Part shown: positions 26,294 through 35,219 of the stretch, piece by piece
Layout of the letters: each line of letters starts with the position of its first letter
Numbering within the stretch: the stretch's first letter is position 1
Assembly (NCBI GenBank): GCA_047921215.1
Contig: JBLRWO010000024.1
Span: forward strand, 1 to 64,000
From: RECM01 sp047921215
GTDB taxonomy: Bacteria > Bacteroidota > Rhodothermia > Balneolales > Cyclonatronaceae
DNA length: 64,000 nucleotides
Direction: 5' to 3'
Program-made: the position numbers and the translations under genes
The notes under the pieces: generated by a model
Told to the model about the DNA's origin: nothing
The model's input: the letters and a program-made list of their open reading frames with translations, nothing else
Database searches by the model: none

Positions 26294-28144
26294 CTACTCA
26301 GGCTTATTGTCTGCTGATGATTCTTTTGAATGAAATTCCATGAACTCTTCAAGACCGCCTTTGGGCATATAACGGCTCAGTATTTTCGGATCGGTCTTGC
26401 TGAGATCCACCAGGATCAGACCGTCGAGCGCATCGGCAAACGAGGGATCAACATTGAAACCAAGCAGCTTGCCACCGAGTTTCAGGTACTGTTTGAGCAG
26501 AATGGGTATACCCTTTTTATCCTCCTCAATGTCCGAAATCATATCCGAGACATCTTCAATATCTATCAGTCCCTTCCCCTGTTTACTGTGCGTCATACTG
26601 ATCTTGCCAGATGATTTGAACGGTGTTACGGGCTTCACCTTTTTGGCAAGTTCAGGCATGAAATTATGAACCATGAGAAACGCAACCATCAACTGACGCG
26701 AACTGGTTTCATAATCGTTGCTGATACTGACCGGTCCGAACAGAATTTTATACTTCGGATACCTGTGAACATAATGCCCGATGCCTTTCCAGAGTAACAG
26801 CAGGGGGGTAAAGCTGCGCTGGTATTCGGGCCGGATAAACGAGCGGCCCATCTCAAGAGCCGGGTTAATATCATCGAGCAACGATTTTTTCATCTTAAAA
26901 AGCGTGGTGGTGTACAATCCCTCACGCCCGATTTTCTTGCAGATATTGTCGGTCCTGCCAAGCCGGTATGCCCCTACCAGTTCCCGCTTTTCCCGGTTCC
27001 AGATGAACAGGTGCATGTAGTGTTCATCATACCAGTCGAGATCCAGATCCTTCCCGGTGCCCTCATCCGTATCCCTGAAGGCAATCTCACGGAGCCTGCC
27101 AATTTCGCGGATCACGTTCGGAATCTGCCGGAAGTTTGCATAGTAGACATCAAATTCACCGCTGTCGAGAAGTTTCTGACGTGCCGGCAGATTGACGATA
27201 TCATCATCAAGAAGGTCACGATCTACCGGATCGATGATCGGTGCATAGCCCTCTTTCTTCATGGTAATGGCCATACTCGTTTTGGGATCATCCCTGTCGG
27301 CTTCCTCCCTGTTTTTGAGCAGCATGGTGCGTTGCCTGAGATAACTGATAGCCTCGGCATCGGTATCAAAGCTTTTGATTTTATTGTAAGGGATGAGCTT
27401 TCCAATTCGAATCTCGATCATTTTGTCCACCTTGTTCACAAATTCCTTCGGCAGCATCATCGTACGAAGCCGGGGATGAATAAGGCCGGCAAGCTGGAAA
27501 ATCATGCCGTTAAAACCGTTGAAATACATCGGTAACACCGGCGATTCCGTTTTCCTGATGATTCTCGCAATGGTTTCACTCCACTCGGGATCGGATATCT
27601 CCCGGTTGCTCCATTTCATATGGGCTACCTCACCGGCCGGAAACACGCCGAGGGCACCGCCATTGTTCAGGTGTTCGAGGGTGAACTTCATCGAATTGAT
27701 GTTGGCCCTGACCGCAGTTTTTGAACCGAACGGATTCACGAAAATGAACAGGTCGCGCAGTTCAGGTATGCGTTCCAGAAGAAAATTGGCCATAATACGG
27801 GAATCGGGGCGCACAGATTTCAATATAGCACCCATTATCACTCCTTCAATACCACCGAAAGGATGGTTCGACACCACAACTATTTTTCCGGTCTTCGGGA
27901 TTTTAAGGAGGTCCTTGTCCGTGATTTCATAACGGACATTCATCGATTCGAGCAATTTGATGGAGAAATGGCGGTCGTTTTCTTCCACACCTTTCGGGAC
28001 CTTCCAGTAGGTATGGTTCAGTTCATCCATGCTCAGAATTTTTTCCAAAGGCCGTTTAATAAGGCCGAACACTGAATTCGCTATACGGCTGTCAAAATCG
28101 ACATCCAGTTTAAATATCTTCTTCTCAGGCCTGTTGGGCACCAT
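26294..28144 (-). CDS. Fused lysophospholipid acyltransferase / N-acyltransferase, OlsF-like
   Basis: 616 residues with two enzyme domains. The N-terminal half (about 70-300) is a PlsC-type O-acyltransferase: VVVSNHPFGGIEGVIMG acyltransferase block, FVNPFGSKTAVRANINS, GGALGVFPAGEVAHMKW. The C-terminal half (about 320-600) is an acyl-ACP-dependent N-acyltransferase of the ornithine/GNAT hemolysin-like type: FDVYYANFRQIPNVIREIGRLREIAFRDTDEGTGKDLDLD, ELVGAYRLGR, LEMGRSFIRPEYQ. Fusions of this order are known as OlsF, which makes ornithine lipids in one polypeptide. In Bacteroides the same two steps are split and yield glycine lipids. Amino-acid specificity here is unknown. Membrane-associated, single-gene unit. 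Confidence 0.85.
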   Translation of the reverse strand: MVPNRPEKKIFKLDVDFDSRIANSVFGLIKRPLEKILSMDELNHTYWKVPKGVEENDRHFSIKLLESMNVRYEITDKDLLKIPKTGKIVVVSNHPFGGIEGVIMGAILKSVRPDSRIMANFLLERIPELRDLFIFVNPFGSKTAVRANINSMKFTLEHLNNGGALGVFPAGEVAHMKWSNREISDPEWSETIARIIRKTESPVLPMYFNGFNGMIFQLAGLIHPRLRTMMLPKEFVNKVDKMIEIRIGKLIPYNKIKSFDTDAEAISYLRQRTMLLKNREEADRDDPKTSMAITMKKEGYAPIIDPVDRDLLDDDIVNLPARQKLLDSGEFDVYYANFRQIPNVIREIGRLREIAFRDTDEGTGKDLDLDWYDEHYMHLFIWNREKRELVGAYRLGRTDNICKKIGREGLYTTTLFKMKKSLLDDINPALEMGRSFIRPEYQRSFTPLLLLWKGIGHYVHRYPKYKILFGPVSISNDYETSSRQLMVAFLMVHNFMPELAKKVKPVTPFKSSGKISMTHSKQGKGLIDIEDVSDMISDIEEDKKGIPILLKQYLKLGGKLLGFNVDPSFADALDGLILVDLSKTDPKILSRYMPKGGLEEFMEFHSKESSADNKPE

Positions 28145-28598
28145 TCATTCCTGACTTTATTGGTTAATCTGCTGCTATAGTTCCGGCGGTATGTTACAGG
28201 TTCTATGCCCTAATATACTCATCCATCGATTAATCTTAAGACATCCCTTTTTAAAAGAGTCTTTTCTGCCGGTATCAGTTCATATAACGGAATATTTTCC
28301 CGTATTCTTTCGCCACCATGCGTTAAAAAGAGCATAAAAAGATTCCTGTACACGTTATATTTTCACTGCCGGGTATCATTCCGGTCAATTCCCGGCTGTT
28401 TTTTACTTATTTTAATGGCGAAGTTTTAACTTGTATGTGACGTTTTAATACGTTTGGCTTTGCTATACTGAAGTTTGTAAAAACATCGAAATTTTGCATA
28501 ATAACCGGAACAACCGGAACATTTTTGGTGACCGGAATATAATGATGTAGTTTTGAGGTCGTCAGATATGTAAATGCCGGCGCTATAGTTAACCAGGA
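28145..28598. other. Divergent intergenic region before clpS
   Basis: 454 bp, AT-rich, between the OlsF-like gene (minus) and clpS (plus), so both promoters lie here. It holds a set of ACCGGAA repeats 60-95 bp upstream of clpS. An 81-codon minus-strand frame at 28426-28671 overlaps clpS and shows no domain, so it is not accepted. Confidence 0.45.
28504..28537 (+). repeat. Three ACCGGAA repeats on a 9-bp register upstream of clpSA
   Basis: ACCGGAAC occurs at 28504-28511 and 28513-28520, and ACCGGAA at 28531-28537. Start-to-start distances are 9 and 18 bases. They lie 62-95 bp before the clpS ATG and could be a binding array for a regulator of clpSA. No known regulator is assigned. Confidence 0.4.
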
Positions 28599-28913
28599 AT
28601 GTCATATCCGGGAATTGAAAGTGATTTTGAACTGTCCGATCAGGTACGCGAAGAAACCGAGGAACCACCAAAGTTTCGTGTGATACTGATTAACGACGAT
28701 TATACTACCTTTGATTTTGTAGTTCAGGTTCTTGTATCCATATTCAAACGATCGGTAGAAGAAGCTATTCAGATAACAACAGATGTTCATAACAAAGGAA
28801 CCGGTGTTTGTGGCGTTTACACAAAACAGATCGCTGAAACAAAAGTTGACATGGTACACCAGGCTAGTCAGACCGCAGGATTTCCGCTCAAGTGTACGAT
28901 GGAGGAAGTATGA
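28599..28913 (+). CDS. clpS: ATP-dependent Clp protease adaptor ClpS
   Basis: N-degron adaptor that delivers proteins with destabilising N-terminal residues to ClpAP. The 104-residue protein has a variable N-terminal tail, then FRVILINDDYTTFDFVVQVLVSIF with the NDDYT motif that holds the N-end residue, the helix VEEAIQITTDVHNKGTGVCGVYTKQIAETKVDMV, and a closing strand FPLKCTMEEV. It overlaps clpA by four bases, the standard clpS-clpA pairing. Confidence 0.95.
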   Translation: MSYPGIESDFELSDQVREETEEPPKFRVILINDDYTTFDFVVQVLVSIFKRSVEEAIQITTDVHNKGTGVCGVYTKQIAETKVDMVHQASQTAGFPLKCTMEEV

Positions 28914-31171
28914 TCAATAAGAATCTCGACCAGGTTCTGAGAAACACCTTTTTGATTGCCAAATCACACAAACACGCTTTTGTGTCGCTTGAGCATCTGC
29001 TGCAGTCCATTATCTCGGATGAGGAGGGCTCGCAGATCGTACGCAGCTGTGGCGGAGACATCGAACAGCTAAACGATGACATCAACAATTTCTACAAAAC
29101 CCTTGAGCAGTCAGACACCACCGATTCCGATCCCGTACACACGGTAGGGTTTAAACGATCGCTGCACAAGGCCCTGATCCATGCGCGGGCTGCCGACAAA
29201 GCCGAGGTATCCATTGGCGATATCCTTGTCTGCATATTCGATGAGGAAGACAGCCATGCCTGCTTCTTCCTGAAAAAGCAGGGCATAAACCGTATCGATG
29301 TTCTCAATTACATCTCGCACGGCATCAGCAAGACCGGGTTTTCGGAAGCACCCGACCAGGAACTCCAGGCCGAAAAAGTGGGGAAAGCCGATACGGATGC
29401 CCGGCCGGAAAAACAAAATTTCCTGGAACTCTTTACCGAAGATCTCACCGCAATGGCCGAAAAAGGCCAGTTTGATGTGGTGATAGGCCGCGACCTGGAA
29501 ATTCAGCGGAGCATCGAAATACTGAGCCGGCGCCAGAAAAACAATCCGCTTTACGTCGGCGACCCGGGTGTGGGTAAAACGGCTATCGCCCAGGGGCTGG
29601 CCCAGCGCGTGAAATCGGGTGATGTTCCCGAACGCATGAAGTCTGCTCGTATTCTTTCCCTCGACATGGGTGCCCTGCTGGCCGGCACCAAATACCGCGG
29701 CGATTTTGAGGCCAGGCTCAAAGGTGTGCTCAAATCCATCAAAAAGGAGAAAAACGTGATTCTCTTCATTGATGAGATTCACACTATTGTTGGGGCCGGC
29801 GCGGCCGGAACCAGCACCATGGATGCATCCAATATGCTCAAGCCCATGCTGGCAACAGGCGAACTGCACTGCATAGGTGCCACCACGTTCGAAGAGTATA
29901 AAAACCACTTTGAAAAAGACCGCGCGCTTTCCCGCCGATTCCAGAAAATTGATGTGGATGAACCGAGTGTCGAAACCACCATCAAGATTATTGAAGGCCT
30001 AAAACCGGTTTATGAAAAGTACCACGGCCTGAAATACAGCGCCAGTGCTCTCGAAGCCGCCGTCCGGTTGTCGGCTAAGTATATCAACGACCGCAAACTG
30101 CCCGACAAAGCCATCGATGTGATTGATGAGGCCGGGGCACAGGTATCGCTGAATGTGGCCGACCGCAAACTGGTTACCACACTCGACATCGAAAAGCTCA
30201 TCGCCAAGATGGCAAAAATTCCGATGCAGAGTATTTCATCGACCGACAAGGAGAGCCTGAAAGAACTTGACAAAAAACTGAATGAGGTGGTATTCGGTCA
30301 GTCGAAAGCCATCCATGGCATAACCACGGCGGTAAAACGTCACCGCGCGGGCCTTGGCAATCCAGACAAACCCATCGGGTCTTTCCTGTTCTGCGGACCA
30401 ACCGGCGTGGGTAAAACCGAACTCAGCCGGAAACTGGCCGAAACGCTGGGTATGGAACTCATCCGCTTCGACATGAGCGAATACATGGAAAAACATACCG
30501 TATCGCGCCTGATCGGGGCTCCTGCCGGCTATGTGGGATTTGAACAGGGTGGTTTGCTTACCGATGCCATCCGGAGAAGTCCCAGTTGCGTACTGCTGCT
30601 CGATGAAATCGAGAAAGCACATCAGGATGTATACAATATCCTCCTCCAGATCATGGACTACGCCACGCTAACCGATAATACCGGCCGGAAGGCCGACTTC
30701 CGGAATGTGATCCTGATCATGACCTCAAATGTTGGTTCGCGCGAAATGAGCCGCAGCAGCATCGGTTTTGCCGACGGTGGCAAAGAGGTGACCGGCGATC
30801 CCAATGCGGCCATCAAAAAACAGTTCACCCCGGAATTCCGTAACCGACTCGACGATATCGTCATATTCGGACATCTCGATGAAAAAACGCTGCACAAAAT
30901 CGTTCATAAATTCATTGCCGAGCTCGACAGCCTCCTTCGGGAGAAAAAAGTTGAACTTATGCTGAGCGACGGGGCCGTGAAACTGATCACCCGTCTGGGT
31001 TATTCACCCGTTTACGGAGCTCGGCCCATGGGACGGGTTATCCAGGAAAAAATCAAAAACCGCCTGGTGGATGAAATTCTGTTCGGTGAACTGAGCAAGG
31101 GTGGCAAAGTTGTGGTGGATGAAGCCGAAAACGACGAATTCAGCTTCTACTTCGAACCACTCGAAGAATGA
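28910..31171 (+). CDS. clpA: ATP-dependent Clp protease ATP-binding subunit ClpA
   Basis: AAA+ unfoldase that feeds substrates into ClpP. 753 residues from ATG 28910, which overlaps the clpS stop (ATGA) and is preceded by GGAGGA, an unusually strong ribosome binding site here. An ATG at 28892 adds only six residues. Domains: Clp-N double repeat (about 1-140), first AAA+ module with Walker A GDPGVGKT (217-224) and Walker B LFIDEIHTIVGAG, second module with Walker A GPTGVGKT (496-503), the ClpP-docking loop IGFADGG, and a C-terminal D2-small domain YSPVYGARPMGR. No ClpB-type middle coiled coil, which supports ClpA over ClpB. Confidence 0.96.
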   Translation: MINKNLDQVLRNTFLIAKSHKHAFVSLEHLLQSIISDEEGSQIVRSCGGDIEQLNDDINNFYKTLEQSDTTDSDPVHTVGFKRSLHKALIHARAADKAEVSIGDILVCIFDEEDSHACFFLKKQGINRIDVLNYISHGISKTGFSEAPDQELQAEKVGKADTDARPEKQNFLELFTEDLTAMAEKGQFDVVIGRDLEIQRSIEILSRRQKNNPLYVGDPGVGKTAIAQGLAQRVKSGDVPERMKSARILSLDMGALLAGTKYRGDFEARLKGVLKSIKKEKNVILFIDEIHTIVGAGAAGTSTMDASNMLKPMLATGELHCIGATTFEEYKNHFEKDRALSRRFQKIDVDEPSVETTIKIIEGLKPVYEKYHGLKYSASALEAAVRLSAKYINDRKLPDKAIDVIDEAGAQVSLNVADRKLVTTLDIEKLIAKMAKIPMQSISSTDKESLKELDKKLNEVVFGQSKAIHGITTAVKRHRAGLGNPDKPIGSFLFCGPTGVGKTELSRKLAETLGMELIRFDMSEYMEKHTVSRLIGAPAGYVGFEQGGLLTDAIRRSPSCVLLLDEIEKAHQDVYNILLQIMDYATLTDNTGRKADFRNVILIMTSNVGSREMSRSSIGFADGGKEVTGDPNAAIKKQFTPEFRNRLDDIVIFGHLDEKTLHKIVHKFIAELDSLLREKKVELMLSDGAVKLITRLGYSPVYGARPMGRVIQEKIKNRLVDEILFGELSKGGKVVVDEAENDEFSFYFEPLEE

Positions 31172-31305
31172 AATCACTATTAATCGTGATTTCAGCTTAA
31201 TGTACATCCGGGTGGTTATATACGGTTTCGAATCTGGGAATATGTGAACAATTGTTCAATTGTTCTTTTTTTCGCTTATTCAAATAACCTCTAACCGTAC
31301 ATTTC

Positions 31306-32415
31306 CTGAAAGCCATCAAACCAATCAACAAAACCGATCTGAATATTGATCCCATTGAGCGGGCTTTCACGATCCCGTCGGCATGGTATACAGATCAGCA
31401 GGTACTGGAGTATGAAAAGGAACACCTGTTCCCGTATTGCTGGCAGTATGCCGGTCCGGCCGATATCCTCCCGGTAGCGGGCGACCATGAACCTGTTAAC
31501 GTAACCGGAACCCCCTGCCTGCTTGTGCGTGACGGCAAGGGTGAACTCAGGGCCTTTTACAATGTGTGCAAACACCGCGGAGGGCCCATTGCCACCTGTA
31601 CGGGCAACACAAAAATGCTGAAATGCCAGTACCACGGCTGGACGTACCGCCTCGACGGATCGCTGCGCGGTGTACCCCATTTCCGCCATGCAGAATTGTT
31701 CGATAAAGACGCTTTCGGGCTTACCCCTGTTGGGCTCAGGGAATGGGAAGGAATGCTTTTCCTTCGGGGAGAAAAGGGTCCTGCCGACCTGTATGAACTG
31801 CTCGATGGCATTACCGGGCGCATAAACCCGGTACGCCTGAGCGACATGGGATTCAAAAAACGGGTGGTCTATGACGTAAATTGCAACTGGAAGGCCTATG
31901 TTGACAACTACCTTGAGGGATATCACATCCCCCATGTGCATCCGGAACTCTGCGACCTGCTTAGCATCCAGGACTACCGGACCGAGCTGTTCCCCTGGTA
32001 TTCGCTTCAGTACAGCCCTCTCAAAGCCAAAGAGAGCATCTATTCATCAGGCGGCAATTCCGATCAGGCCTGGTATTACTTCATCTTCCCGAATATGATG
32101 CTGAACATACTTCCCGGCCGCCTTCAGGTGAACCTTGTTGAGCCGGTTACCGCCTCCACCTGCCGTGTTATATTCGACTATTACTACACCAATCCGGAAG
32201 CGCCGGAAACCGATAAACTGCTGGTTTCTGACATGGAATACAGTGAAAAAGTGCAGAAGGAGGACATGGAAATCTGCGAGCAGGTGCAACTTGGGCTTCA
32301 GTCACGTGCGTATGACAAAGGCCGCTTCTCCGTGGAGATGGAGCAGGGTGTGTACCATTTTCAGAAACTGCTGAAGCAATTTTTCAGGGGCGACTTCGGC
32401 ACCACGGATATATGA
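31306..32415 (+). CDS. Rieske non-heme iron oxygenase, alpha subunit, with non-standard start
   Basis: Ring-hydroxylating-type oxygenase alpha subunit. The Rieske [2Fe-2S] ligands are Cys88-x-His90 and Cys107-x2-His110 (CKHRGG, CQYHGW). The catalytic iron site is in VDNYLEGYHIPHVHPEL with His207 and His212, and an Asp in the later KEDMEICE as third ligand. Length is 369 residues if started at CTG 31306. The conserved N-terminus (IERAFTIPSAWYTDQQVLEYEKEHLFPYCWQYAG) lies upstream of the first GTG (31525), and between the in-frame TAA at 31285 and that GTG there is no ATG, GTG or TTG. The start is therefore either a CTG/ATT codon or a lost ATG. Substrate unknown, perhaps a quaternary amine or aromatic compound. 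Confidence 0.82.
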   Translation: MKAIKPINKTDLNIDPIERAFTIPSAWYTDQQVLEYEKEHLFPYCWQYAGPADILPVAGDHEPVNVTGTPCLLVRDGKGELRAFYNVCKHRGGPIATCTGNTKMLKCQYHGWTYRLDGSLRGVPHFRHAELFDKDAFGLTPVGLREWEGMLFLRGEKGPADLYELLDGITGRINPVRLSDMGFKKRVVYDVNCNWKAYVDNYLEGYHIPHVHPELCDLLSIQDYRTELFPWYSLQYSPLKAKESIYSSGGNSDQAWYYFIFPNMMLNILPGRLQVNLVEPVTASTCRVIFDYYYTNPEAPETDKLLVSDMEYSEKVQKEDMEICEQVQLGLQSRAYDKGRFSVEMEQGVYHFQKLLKQFFRGDFGTTDI

Positions 32416-32542
32416 CGGCGGCCAGGGCCGGTAACACCGGTAGTTGCGCATCCGGGTCGTGGTTTTACCGCTGCAATATGTCAGCTGCCCGGATGCTTCA
32501 ATGGGAATGGGGGAAACGTTTGGTGAACCTTCTTTTACAGTC

Positions 32543-32567
32543 TTGTTATAACCGGCAGCTATCTTTG
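32543..32567 (+). promoter_or_regulatory. Promoter-like TTG ... TATCTTTG before DUF3179 gene
   Basis: TATCTTTG (32560-32567) fits the Bacteroidota -7 consensus exactly, 57 bp before the ATG. A TTG lies at 32543-32545. The 14-bp gap is shorter than the usual 17-23, so the true upstream element may differ. Confidence 0.45.
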
Positions 32568-32623
32568 CACCATATTGTTATGGATACAGCACCCCCTACA
32601 TCACACCCTGACCATACTGAATC

Positions 32624-33571
32624 ATGACTCCCCGATATTACATCATTCTGATCCTTTTCTTCCTTTTTGGCATATCAGCCACCGGCTGTTTCGCCCAGAA
32701 CCGCTTTACCCATCCCGGCTTCTCACAGTTCGATACCGATTTTTCAACATTCAGCATTGAACCCGGTGAAATCCTCCCGGGAGGTCCGCCAAAAGACGGC
32801 ATTCCTGCCCTCACAAACCCTGATTTTGTGAGCATCACAGGCGAATACTACGATCCTGAAACCCTTGGGGTATTTATAAATGCGGGTGATGAGCGGAAAT
32901 TCTATCCTTACAACATCCTGGTCTGGCATGAGATTGTAAACGACCGCATTGGTGGTCAGGAGCTGGCCATCACTTTTTGCCCCCTTTGCGGATCCGCTAT
33001 GGTATTTGATCGCACCATAGATGGCGTGACCTACGAATTTGGCGTGAGCGGCTATCTCTACCAGTCGAATATGCTGATGTACGACCGGCAGACCGATTCG
33101 TTCTGGTCGCAGACACTTGGTGAAGCTGTTGTCGGCGAACTTACCGGCACTCAGCTTGATCTCGCCATGTTCCAGCTCCTTACGTTTGATGATGTCAAAA
33201 TGCGATACCCCGACACAAAAATTTTGAGCCGGAATACAGGTCATAACAGAAATTACACCCGCTACCCCTACGGTAATTATGACGATAACGATGAACTCTT
33301 TTTCCCGGTACGCACGGTCGACGACCGGCACCATCCCAAAAAAATGATGTACATAATCCGGGTAGAAGGCCGCTCACTGGCATTCGATCCCAATCTGGCA
33401 GCCAACGGAGCCGTGCAGAAAACAGTGGAGGGTACAGAAGTTATAATCCGCCGGGAAGGCAACGAGCTGTTCGCATCAGTTGATGGTGAACCCACACCCG
33501 GCTACTGGGAGATGTGGTTTTCGTGGGCCATCCATCACCGCGAATCGGGGATAGTCTGGGATACTGACTGA
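32624..33571 (+). CDS. DUF3179 domain exported protein
   Basis: 315 residues with an N-terminal hydrophobic signal (IILILFFLFGISATGC, Cys22 in a possible lipobox, or cleavage at CFAQN). The DUF3179 domain follows, with GGPPKDGIPALTNPDFV, YPYNILVWHEIVND, ITFCPLCGSAMVFDR (a CxxC pair typical of the family), FGVSGYLYQSNMLMYDRQTDSFWSQ and a C-terminal PVRTVDDRHHPKK segment. Members are extracytoplasmic proteins of unknown function. Some genomes pair them with secreted oxidases, but nothing here shows a partner. Confidence 0.88.
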   Translation: MTPRYYIILILFFLFGISATGCFAQNRFTHPGFSQFDTDFSTFSIEPGEILPGGPPKDGIPALTNPDFVSITGEYYDPETLGVFINAGDERKFYPYNILVWHEIVNDRIGGQELAITFCPLCGSAMVFDRTIDGVTYEFGVSGYLYQSNMLMYDRQTDSFWSQTLGEAVVGELTGTQLDLAMFQLLTFDDVKMRYPDTKILSRNTGHNRNYTRYPYGNYDDNDELFFPVRTVDDRHHPKKMMYIIRVEGRSLAFDPNLAANGAVQKTVEGTEVIIRREGNELFASVDGEPTPGYWEMWFSWAIHHRESGIVWDTD

Positions 33572-33705
33572 GTTTTTTTTCTGGCCATATATCTGCGATC
33601 ATCAGAACATCGTAAAACCGGTTGCTCGGCTGCATTCCTAACGTATTAGTTGTGGCTTGACAGAATTTTGTCTGTTTTAAGGCTTTAATGATATAGAGAA
33701 CTATT

Positions 33706-33745
33706 CCGGGGTATGCAGACAAGGTAAACGTCAATGTTACCCCGG
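33706..33745 (+). repeat. 8-bp inverted repeat in osmC leader
   Basis: CCGGGGTA (33706-33713) and TACCCCGG (33738-33745) can pair around a 24-base loop, ending 23 bp before the OsmC start codon. The loop is long and no T-run follows. It could be an operator with separated half sites or an RNA stem in the leader. Confidence 0.3.
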
Positions 33746-33768
33746 TCACAAAAACATTCTATTAAACT

Positions 33769-34305
33769 ATGGCTGATACAGTAACAATTAAAAGAGCATT
33801 CGAAAGAAACCGAAAAGCAGTTGAGCTGCGGCCGCAGATGGGCAAAAGCAACGCCGTAACCAAAGTCCGCCTTTTTGATGGAACGACCTGTGAAGTTGAA
33901 CATAATCACTGGAAATTCAGGGTAGACATCGGCAAGTCGGAGGGTGGTAACGATGCCGGACCGGGGCCGGGCATTCTTGAACGCGGCGCCCTTGGCAGCT
34001 GCCTGGCCATCGCATATTCGCAACAGGCGGCCCTGATGGATATTCCAATTGACCACATTGAAGTGGAAGTCGAGTCGAAAATGGACGCCAGGGGCATGCT
34101 CGGGATCGACGACCGTCCTCCCGGGTTTGAGTCGCTGCATTACCGGGTATATATCGAAAGCCCGGCTGAACAGGATGAGGTACTCGCCGTAATCGAACGG
34201 GCCGACCGGCTGAGCCCCGTACTTGATGACTTCAAAAGGGCCATACCTGTATCCAGGGAAATTTCAATCAAAACCATGGAAATAAAACAACAGGACTCAT
34301 TATGA
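33769..34305 (+). CDS. OsmC-family protein lacking the second redox Cys
   Basis: The 178 residues match the OsmC/Ohr fold: VEHNHWKFRVDIGKSEGGNDAGPGPGILERGALGSCLAIAYSQQAALM (first Cys, Cys78) and the C-terminal part IERADRLSPVLDDFKRAIPV. In typical OsmC proteins the segment reads CPV and supplies the second redox cysteine. Here it is Ser149-Pro-Val. The protein may therefore not be a thiol peroxidase of the usual two-Cys type. It overlaps the next gene by four bases. Confidence 0.85.
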   Translation: MADTVTIKRAFERNRKAVELRPQMGKSNAVTKVRLFDGTTCEVEHNHWKFRVDIGKSEGGNDAGPGPGILERGALGSCLAIAYSQQAALMDIPIDHIEVEVESKMDARGMLGIDDRPPGFESLHYRVYIESPAEQDEVLAVIERADRLSPVLDDFKRAIPVSREISIKTMEIKQQDSL

Positions 34306-35126
34306 AACCAGCATTGCAAATCCGTGTTCAGCGGTATGGCTGGGATAAAGCATCCGCCTTTTATGACGATTCGTGGAAAGAACAACTGAAACCCGCACAG
34401 GACCGATTACTTGAGATGGCTGATCTGGAATCGGGCGAAGATGTGATTGAAACTGCATGTGGCAGCGGGCTGGTTACCATCCGTGCAGCCCGAAAGGTGG
34501 CACCCGACGGCCAGGTGGTGGCAACAGACCTGTCTGATGAAATGATCAGGAGGGCAATGTCTGTCGCCGAAGAAAAACAGATCAGCAATGTGATTTTTCT
34601 GAGAATGAATGCAGAACAGCTCGACCTGAATGGCCGGTATTTTGATGCCGCACTATGCGGCCTTGGTCTGATGTATGTTACCGATCCTGTACAAACATTG
34701 TCAGAAATGCACAGGTTGCTCAAGCCAGACGGCAGATCGGTGGTGGCAATATGGGGAGAACGAAAAAACTGTGGCTGGGCGGAAATTTTTCCGATTGTTG
34801 ACCGACGGGTAAAATCGGATGTCTGCCCCCTCTTCTTCCAGCAGGGAACCGGAAATACGCTCGAACATACGTTTTCTCAGGCCGGTTTCACTGATATTGA
34901 GGTCGACCGGTTCAATGTCACCCTCAGCTATCCGAATGAGGATCTCGCACTGATGGCCGCATTTTCCGGTGGGCCCGTAGCCCTTGCCTACGACAAGTTT
35001 GATGAAGATACCCGGGCTGGAGCCCATGAGGAGTATCTTGATTCAATTTCTGAATTCCGCGTTGGCGACGGATATGAAATACCCGGCGAGTTTGTGGTGG
35101 CGGCCGGAAAAAAGTCGTTCAGCTAG
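34302..35126 (+). CDS. Class I SAM-dependent methyltransferase
   Basis: 274 residues, ubiE/Methyltransf_11 type. Motif I is VIETACGSGLVTIRAAR (SAM site), followed by VVATDLSDEMIRRA, LDLNGRYFDAALCGLGLMYVTDP (motif IV) and MHRLLKPDGRSVVAIWGERKN. The C-terminal part LEHTFSQAGFTDIEVDRF is a substrate lid. It overlaps osmC by four bases (ATGA), so the two proteins are produced together. Substrate unknown. Confidence 0.88.
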   Translation: MKPALQIRVQRYGWDKASAFYDDSWKEQLKPAQDRLLEMADLESGEDVIETACGSGLVTIRAARKVAPDGQVVATDLSDEMIRRAMSVAEEKQISNVIFLRMNAEQLDLNGRYFDAALCGLGLMYVTDPVQTLSEMHRLLKPDGRSVVAIWGERKNCGWAEIFPIVDRRVKSDVCPLFFQQGTGNTLEHTFSQAGFTDIEVDRFNVTLSYPNEDLALMAAFSGGPVALAYDKFDEDTRAGAHEEYLDSISEFRVGDGYEIPGEFVVAAGKKSFS

Positions 35127-35219
35127 TAACACTCCCGCTTAAATAGTGTTAGAAATAACAGTGGGCCTTTGTTACCTTTTGCGTGAAGCGAACGTGAAAA
35201 TATTGCCGCCATATTAGAA

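Noticed and set aside
28426..28671. 81-codon minus-strand frame upstream of clpS
   Set aside because: Antisense to the clpS start, composition like the AT-rich spacer, no domain.
31525..32415. GTG 31525 as start of the Rieske oxygenase
   Set aside because: It would delete the conserved N-terminus and part of the Rieske domain that is clearly encoded upstream in the same frame.
32412..32627. 71-codon frame after the Rieske gene
   Set aside because: Overlaps the end of the oxygenase gene and the promoter of the DUF3179 gene, no recognisable protein.
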